Source of the DNA: Apodospora peruviana | Lineage: Eukaryota; Ascomycota; Sordariomycetes; Sordariales; Lasiosphaeriaceae | Length of the DNA: 64,000 nucleotides | NCBI GenBank assembly: GCA_033439685.1 | Contig: JAUEDM010000009.1 | Location: 806,001-870,000 of the forward strand | Direction: 5' to 3' | Shown here: positions 58,986 to 64,000 of the stretch, one piece after another | How the letters are laid out: each line of letters starts with the position of its first letter | Position numbering within the stretch: the first letter of the stretch is position 1 | Notes under the pieces: generated by a model | The model's input: the letters and a program-made list of their open reading frames with translations, nothing else | Told to the model about the DNA's origin: nothing | Database searches by the model: none | Position numbers and translations under genes: made by a program

Positions 58986-59963
58986 ATGGCCGCCGTAGCC
59001 GCTTCCCAGAAAACATACACGCTCAACAACGGCGTCCGAATCCCGGCAGTGGGTTTCGGCACCTTTGCGAACGAGGGTGCCAAAGGAGAGACCTACAGAG
59101 CCGTCACGAAGGCGCTCGAGGTCGGTTATCGGCATCTGGACTGCGCGTGGTTCTACCACAACGAGGACGAGGTGGGCGATGCGCTGCACGACTTCCTCGC
59201 CAAGAACCCCGGCGTCAAGCGGGAGGACGTCTTCATCTGCACAAAGGTCTGGAACCACCTGCACGAACCCGAAGATGTCAAATGGAGTTTGCAGAGCTCG
59301 TGCTCGAAGCTGAGGGTTGACTACATCGACCTCTTCCTCGTGCATTGGCCGATTGCCGCTGAGCGCAACGGGGATCGCACACCCATGATCGGGCCTGATG
59401 GCAAGTACGTCATCAACCGGGCGCTGACGGAGAACCCGGAACCGACGTGGCGGGCGATGGAGGACCTCGCCGAGAGTGGTCTGGCGAGATCAATCGGCGT
59501 GTCGAACTGGACGATAGCGGGACTAGAGAAACTGCTCAAGTTCGCGCGCATCAAGCCGACGGTCAACCAGATCGAGATCCATCCGTTCCTCCCCAACACG
59601 GAGCTGGTCGACTTTTGCTTTCGGAATCAGATCATCCCGGCGGCGTATTCACCGCTGGGGTCGCAGAACCAGGTTCCGTCGACCGGCGAAACAGTCAGAG
59701 AGAACCCGGCGTTGAATGCAGTGGCGCAGCGGAGCGGGCACAATCTCGCGCAGGTCCTGCTGGCCTGGGGCCTTCGGCGTGGGTACATCGTGCTGCCCAA
59801 GAGCTCGACGCCCAGCCGTATCGAGAGCAATCTTCAGATCCCGGATCTGCGGGAGGAGGATTTCCAGGCAATTGAAGAAGTGGCGCGGGGTCGTCACGTC
59901 CGGTTTGTCAACATGAAGGACACGTTTGGGTACGACGTGTGGCCGGAGGAGGCGTCGCGGTGA
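58986..59963 (+). CDS. Aldo-keto reductase, 325 aa
   Basis: One exon. The Met at 58986 (MAAVAASQKTYTLNNG) is favoured over the in-frame upstream Met at 58872, because it begins just before the conserved TYTLNNGVRIPAVGFGTF strand. The catalytic tetrad is clear: Asp52 (LDCAWFY), Tyr57, Lys87 (ICTKVW) and His120 (LVHWP). Later motifs (IGVSNW, NQIEIHPFLP, YSPLGSQ, VLPKSSTPSRIESN) are typical of AKR1-like, NADPH-dependent enzymes. Length matches the family. It reduces aldehydes or ketones, and the substrate (glycerol, xylose or other) cannot be told. It is cytosolic. Confidence 0.93.
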   Translation: MAAVAASQKTYTLNNGVRIPAVGFGTFANEGAKGETYRAVTKALEVGYRHLDCAWFYHNEDEVGDALHDFLAKNPGVKREDVFICTKVWNHLHEPEDVKWSLQSSCSKLRVDYIDLFLVHWPIAAERNGDRTPMIGPDGKYVINRALTENPEPTWRAMEDLAESGLARSIGVSNWTIAGLEKLLKFARIKPTVNQIEIHPFLPNTELVDFCFRNQIIPAAYSPLGSQNQVPSTGETVRENPALNAVAQRSGHNLAQVLLAWGLRRGYIVLPKSSTPSRIESNLQIPDLREEDFQAIEEVARGRHVRFVNMKDTFGYDVWPEEASR

Positions 59964-60792
59964 AGGGATGGGTATTCATGAGTCAGGTTTGGGTTTTCGT
60001 GGTTCATAGAAGTTAGAAAGAATAGAGCAAGCGTATGGTATTTCTTGTCCGATCAAAACCTCTGCTTGTTTTGGGCAGCGTGACGTGTTGGAGAGCAAAC
60101 GACTACACGTCAAAATTGCAATGATTTCGGGGTCGAGACTTGGAAGCACGCTGGTTCACTCCTCTCTGCCCCGACAGTCGCCAGCAGTACCGTGGCTGGA
60201 TTGTGGCGCCACAGGGCACCGGGTGGCTGAGCTTGTGGAAATGGGACAGGTTGAGGGTGCAAGTCGAACGGAATGAGGAAGTCGCACAAGTGCCATCAAA
60301 TCGTCATAGACACGCTTGTTCCTTCCGTAAACTTGGGAAGTTGGGGATATCTCTGCAGGATGGGGCGGCCGCTCTAGACTGCACCTGTCCGTGGAGTTCC
60401 GTGGAAGAGCAGGCACCGACCAATCGGCCTCTGATATACCGTATTCGGCAAGAGCTTGGGGACGAGATACGCTGCTGGGCAGGCGTATTTGTCATCACAT
60501 CCCGACGAAACATACACGTGAGCGGCTTTGTGGTCACCCCGAATGTCTGCCCGGCGAGATAGGTGTATCCTCCCCGGGTGTTGGGCTGCTTGGTATCGGC
60601 CAGATAAACTCGGTGGACGGCTAAACATGCTCGTATGAGAGAACAATTAGCTCCGAAACCCATCGGAACTTTGGCTATAAATGGCTTAATTGTTTATGGC
60701 CTTATTCTTACATGTAAGTAGAACAAACATCGAGCAACGGACCGGTACAGAAGAACATAGCAACAGAGGAAACGAAAAGCTCGAAAGACAAC
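59964..60792. other. Intergenic region
   Basis: No gene is recognised. Confidence 0.45.
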
Positions 60793-62000
60793 ATGGTCAA
60801 AATTGCCATCTCAGGTGGCTCCGGCGGTATTTATCATCTCTCACTACCCATGACTACAGAGTTTTAACAGCGCTGACATCGTCCTACTTTCATCAGAGGT
60901 TGCCCACGAGATCATCGACAAGCTCTTGGCTAAGGGAAAGCATGAAATTGTCATTCTTTCTCGCAAGGTACGTGGTGCAGTAACTCAAGCCGTAGCCCAC
61001 ACATGTTGCTCATCATCTCCGTTATTCAGGACCCCAATCCCGAAGAGACCATCGAAGGTACCACCTGGGCGAAAGTCGACTATGCCGACAAGGAGTCGCT
61101 CCTCCGTGCTCTTCAGGGAGCCCATACGGTCCTCTGCTTCATAACATCTCACCTCGACCCGGAAGGCACAGCGCAAAAGAACCTCGTGGACGCAGCCATT
61201 GAAGCGGGCGTGAAGCGTTTTGCGCCCAGCGAGTGGTCGGCGTAAGTCTACAAAGTCCTGCGGTTGTTTGAATTGTGAGCTGAAATGATGAATAGTGCCG
61301 ACTCGTCTGTCTTTCCGTGGTATTCCCCAAAATTGCTCATGAGGGAGTACCTGGTGGAGCTGAACAAGGACAAGAAGGTCATTGAATACACCCTCTTCCA
61401 ACCTGGCATGTTCCTCGACTACTTCGCCAACCCCTACAAGACGTCCAAGTACCTCACTCAGCTCGAGATGAACATTGACTTTCAGAACCGACGGGCCATT
61501 GTTCTCGACGGGCTTGACTACACCATGGTGTACACCGCCCTGAAAGACCTGACAGACGTCGTTGTCAGGGCTATTGAGTACGAGGGAGAGTGGCCTGTGA
61601 CCGGAGGCATCCGCGGCAATCTTGTCTCCGCGTCAGAAATCCTCGCTATTGGCGAGAAGGTTAGGGGTAAGTTATGCCGCACTAATTCTATTTCATCGTC
61701 ACCTGACTGCACGCTGACTCTATCCCTTCACAAACAGGCAAGCCTTTTTCCGTCGAGAAACTCAAAACCGAAGACCTCAAGACCGGAGAGATCAAATCCT
61801 CCTGGTGGCCACGGGTCGGACACCCATCCGTTCCCAAGGAGCAAGTTGACGCCATGTCGAAAATGTTTCTCGCCGGATGTTTGCTGGGTGCTGCTGCTGG
61901 CGCGTATACCGTGTCAGATGAGTGGAATCGACTCTTGCCGGACTACAAGTTCACTGGGATTGAGGAGTTCCTGTCGGATGTCTGGGCTGGGAAGCCTTGA
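60793..62000 (+). CDS. NmrA-like / isoflavone-reductase-like NAD(P)-binding protein, 316 aa, five exons
   Basis: Exons 60793-60826, 60897-60967, 61030-61241, 61296-61666 and 61738-62000 join in frame; introns are 54-71 nt. The start MVKIAISGGSGG leads into EVAHEIIDKLL after the first intron, a Rossmann beta-alpha unit with a modified glycine motif (GGSGGE). KRFAPSEWS and the downstream PG(M)FLDY segment are typical of the NmrA/isoflavone-reductase family. The tail has EKLKTEDL and FLSDVWAGKP. Members are NADPH-dependent reductases or redox-sensing regulators; the role here is not known. The short 34-nt first exon is well supported by in-frame continuity. Confidence 0.87.
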
Positions 62001-62657
62001 ATGAGCTGTTTTTATCTCTTGTGGGGGGGTTTGTTGGGCGACCAGAGTTAAGTGGCTGTGGTGTCAGACTTGATTCTTGAAAGAGGTGGTTAACTCTACC
62101 TTTATCTCAACTTCCATTTATTGGTTTCTTTCCCGCCCTATGTCTGCACATTTTATCTTGGTACTCCACGTCTGTACGGGTTAACTGTCCATCATAACCA
62201 AATTTCCCGACAAACGAATAGCTGCGCATACCACGGTGACTATTGATTTTTTCTTGCTGTCAGTAGCTTAAACAGAAATTCTGCATATCCATATCCGATT
62301 AGGGGGCATGAAGTATGAATGCGGGAAAGTTAAACCTGAAGGACAAAAGGCTGGTCGGGGCACGTGATTGGTCTCAGCACGACCACAATCCCATCGTTGC
62401 CCAATGAGAGCATATGGTTGGATGTTGATTTGGCGTCCTGAAAAAGTGGCTGAGCGCGTCTTTCAGTTTCAGTAGAGTTCAGCTTCTTACCCCGCTCGAA
62501 TATCATCACAAAGCTTTGCATCAACGATGGAAAGGGTCGAGAGTCGAAAGGTACCCCGCGCATTTATCACTGCACCGTTGCTGACTGATAACCTGGGATT
62601 CTTAACTGCCCCGTTGTTCACTCTTTGGTCACTATTAATACAGTTACCTTTTTATCC
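62001..62657. other. Intergenic region
   Basis: No gene is recognised. The DNA just before 62658 is the presumed promoter of the last ORF. Confidence 0.4.
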
Positions 62658-64000
62658 ATGGAATATTCTAACGCTTTCGGACCAGGCGAGTCACGGTGGG
62701 TGTTCACCCAGTCTGGGCACTATTTACGACGTGACAATATCCTCCAGCTCGGGCAGGTCTTGCTCAACCCAAATGACCCAGAGTCGGCCCTGTTTCATCC
62801 CCCGGATAGCATTGCGGTTGATCATAACCAGCGCCACATTCATATTGTCCGCACCTGGAACCGCTCACGAGTTGGATCTTTTGAAACAGCATCCACGCTA
62901 CCTTTGCTTTGTAGCCCACCCGGCCGTTTATCGTCGATGAAGGCTAGGATACCACCCAATTCGAAAACCGCACATCTTCACATGGATCGTTGCGTCACCG
63001 AGACCATGACGTCTCCAGCTCAGCTCATCCGCGCCGTCATTGAAATGCCACAAATTCGAGAATTAAACCGCCGATTCAAATTTCAAGCCGACTTCTACAT
63101 GGTGACTGGAGTTTGGTTTGCCGAAGAGTCCTGGCTGGAATTTGCATCGCAACAGGGGTCAGTCAACGATTATACAGACCAGGAGACGCCCGGCCAAGCG
63201 ACGCCAAGAACCTTCCGATACAAGCTGGACCCATTTGTGCTTGGTTACAGGATACACAAGATCTCCTTCTCGGTCAAGTTTCGTCTCTACACCAACCTGA
63301 GCGGCGAGGCAGATCAGCATTACTTCGCCAATCGCGGACAGGGTGATTTTCGCATATACGAAGGATTGGACGATAAATCAGATTTGCAAGTCTCGACCTC
63401 AGACCCGCATTCCACTTTAGTAACGATAGTGTCACTGAAATCTCTACGACGCTATCTCGGTTGGGCCGACGGCAGCAGCTTCAAAATCGACATCTTTCCG
63501 TCTTGGAACTATGGCGTTGTCTACGAGCCGCTGGGTCCATCGGAACCCGACGAGCGCAGACGAACCGAGGTCCTAGGATTTGGGTGCTCCTTTGGTGCCG
63601 AGGAGGACGAGCTTCCAGCGTGGAGGCCCTCACAATCCCCAGAGTACGCAGTTGACAAATCTGCGATTGCTGCGGACCATCTGGGATCAGATATCGCAAA
63701 GGGCAAACGCCCTGCTGTGGGCTCATTGCCTACAAGCAAGCTGGCCGAACAACCCATACAAACGGATACTATGGCTCTCGCGCACGAACTCTATGGCTTT
63801 CTGTCATCTGGTCAGCGGGAAGGCAAGCGGTGGGATTTATTCCTTGATCTGCTGCCCCAGTTGCGGGATTTGCTTCGGCAATTCGCGTTTCGAATCGGAT
63901 CTACACAGCCGGCACAGATCAACCAGGACGCAATGAACTTCATCTTGACGGAGCAATTGTGGGTTACTAGTACTCATACATTATACCAAGACCGTTGCTA
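62658..64000 (+). CDS. Large unknown protein, 5' part (447 codons, runs off the window)
   Basis: From the Met at 62658 (MEYSNAFGPGESRWVF) the frame is open without interruption to the window end, far longer than chance. The first ~150 residues contain RRDNILQLGQVLLNP and DYMVTG-like FYMVTGVWFAEESWLEF, then FVLGYRIHKISF. I associate this order with an uncharacterised domain at the N terminus of fungal multidomain proteins, but cannot name it. The middle (FGCSFGAEEDELPAWRP) and an ALAHELYGFLSS segment show no known fold. There is no signal peptide or membrane segment. The 3' part lies outside, so the domain composition is unknown. Confidence 0.7.
   Translation, partial: MEYSNAFGPGESRWVFTQSGHYLRRDNILQLGQVLLNPNDPESALFHPPDSIAVDHNQRHIHIVRTWNRSRVGSFETASTLPLLCSPPGRLSSMKARIPPNSKTAHLHMDRCVTETMTSPAQLIRAVIEMPQIRELNRRFKFQADFYMVTGVWFAEESWLEFASQQGSVNDYTDQETPGQATPRTFRYKLDPFVLGYRIHKISFSVKFRLYTNLSGEADQHYFANRGQGDFRIYEGLDDKSDLQVSTSDPHSTLVTIVSLKSLRRYLGWADGSSFKIDIFPSWNYGVVYEPLGPSEPDERRRTEVLGFGCSFGAEEDELPAWRPSQSPEYAVDKSAIAADHLGSDIAKGKRPAVGSLPTSKLAEQPIQTDTMALAHELYGFLSSGQREGKRWDLFLDLLPQLRDLLRQFAFRIGSTQPAQINQDAMNFILTEQLWVTSTHTLYQDRC

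Overview
The window looks like genomic DNA from a filamentous ascomycete (Pezizomycotina, probably Sordariomycetes). Genes are separated by long non-coding stretches. Many are split by introns of about 55-110 nt with GTAAGT-like donors, CTAAC/CTGAC-like branch points and (C/T)AG acceptors. The families are typical fungal ones: HET, STAND-ankyrin, 2EXR, rhodopsin-domain membrane proteins, cutinase, a CBM1 module and a Tri14-like protein. Cutinase, CBM1, the aryl-alcohol oxidase family and small secreted cysteine-rich proteins suggest a plant-associated lifestyle. That is an inference; the species cannot be named from the sequence.

Layout. 1-1.5 kb: 3' part of a vanillyl-alcohol-oxidase-type flavoenzyme. 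2-2.5 kb: a small hypothetical gene. 4.1-6.7 kb: an intact gene joining a fungal STAND N-terminal domain to ankyrin repeats, followed by a broken HET gene (7.2-9.1 kb, minus strand). 10.2-10.7 kb: tail of a non-LTR retrotransposon. 11.4-13.1 kb: a C2H2 zinc-finger regulator. 13.5-14.8 kb: a 5'-truncated, frameshifted GDPD relic. 14.9-17.4 kb: simple repeats, a small cysteine-rich ORF and a diverged minisatellite. 17.4-18.6 kb: a secreted HEXXH metallopeptidase whose CBM1 is completed by a 40-nt last exon. 20.3-20.9 kb: a secreted-protein gene with two frame breaks. 24.6-25.7 kb: a 2EXR protein. 27.6-28.4 kb: cutinase. 30-33 kb: gene debris including a PUF-type relic. 33.5-34.5 kb: another 2EXR gene. 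35.4-37.7 kb: a trypsin-fold serine protease with a long C-terminal region. 39.1-40.3 kb: a Tri14/CTC14-like secreted protein. 43.9-45.2 kb: a rhodopsin-domain membrane protein. 45.7-47.7 kb: a beta-lactamase-fold serine hydrolase. 48.7-51.3 kb: an HMT1/ABCB6-type ABC half-transporter. 51.98-55.24 kb: three tandem copies of a secreted cysteine-rich protein gene, one deleted, one frameshifted and one intact. 55.9-57.4 kb: a HAD hydrolase of the CECR5 type. 59-60 kb: an aldo-keto reductase. 60.8-62 kb: an NmrA-like reductase with five exons. 62.66 kb to the end: a long ORF running off the window.

The genes do not form an obvious single pathway. The recurring themes are secreted or plant-surface-active proteins and self/non-self recognition families, with clear gene decay by single-base indels, internal deletion and 5' truncation. 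The tandem secreted cysteine-rich family at 52-55 kb is the most interesting locus. Splice models were built by hand from splice-site consensus and reading-frame continuity, and no database search was run.
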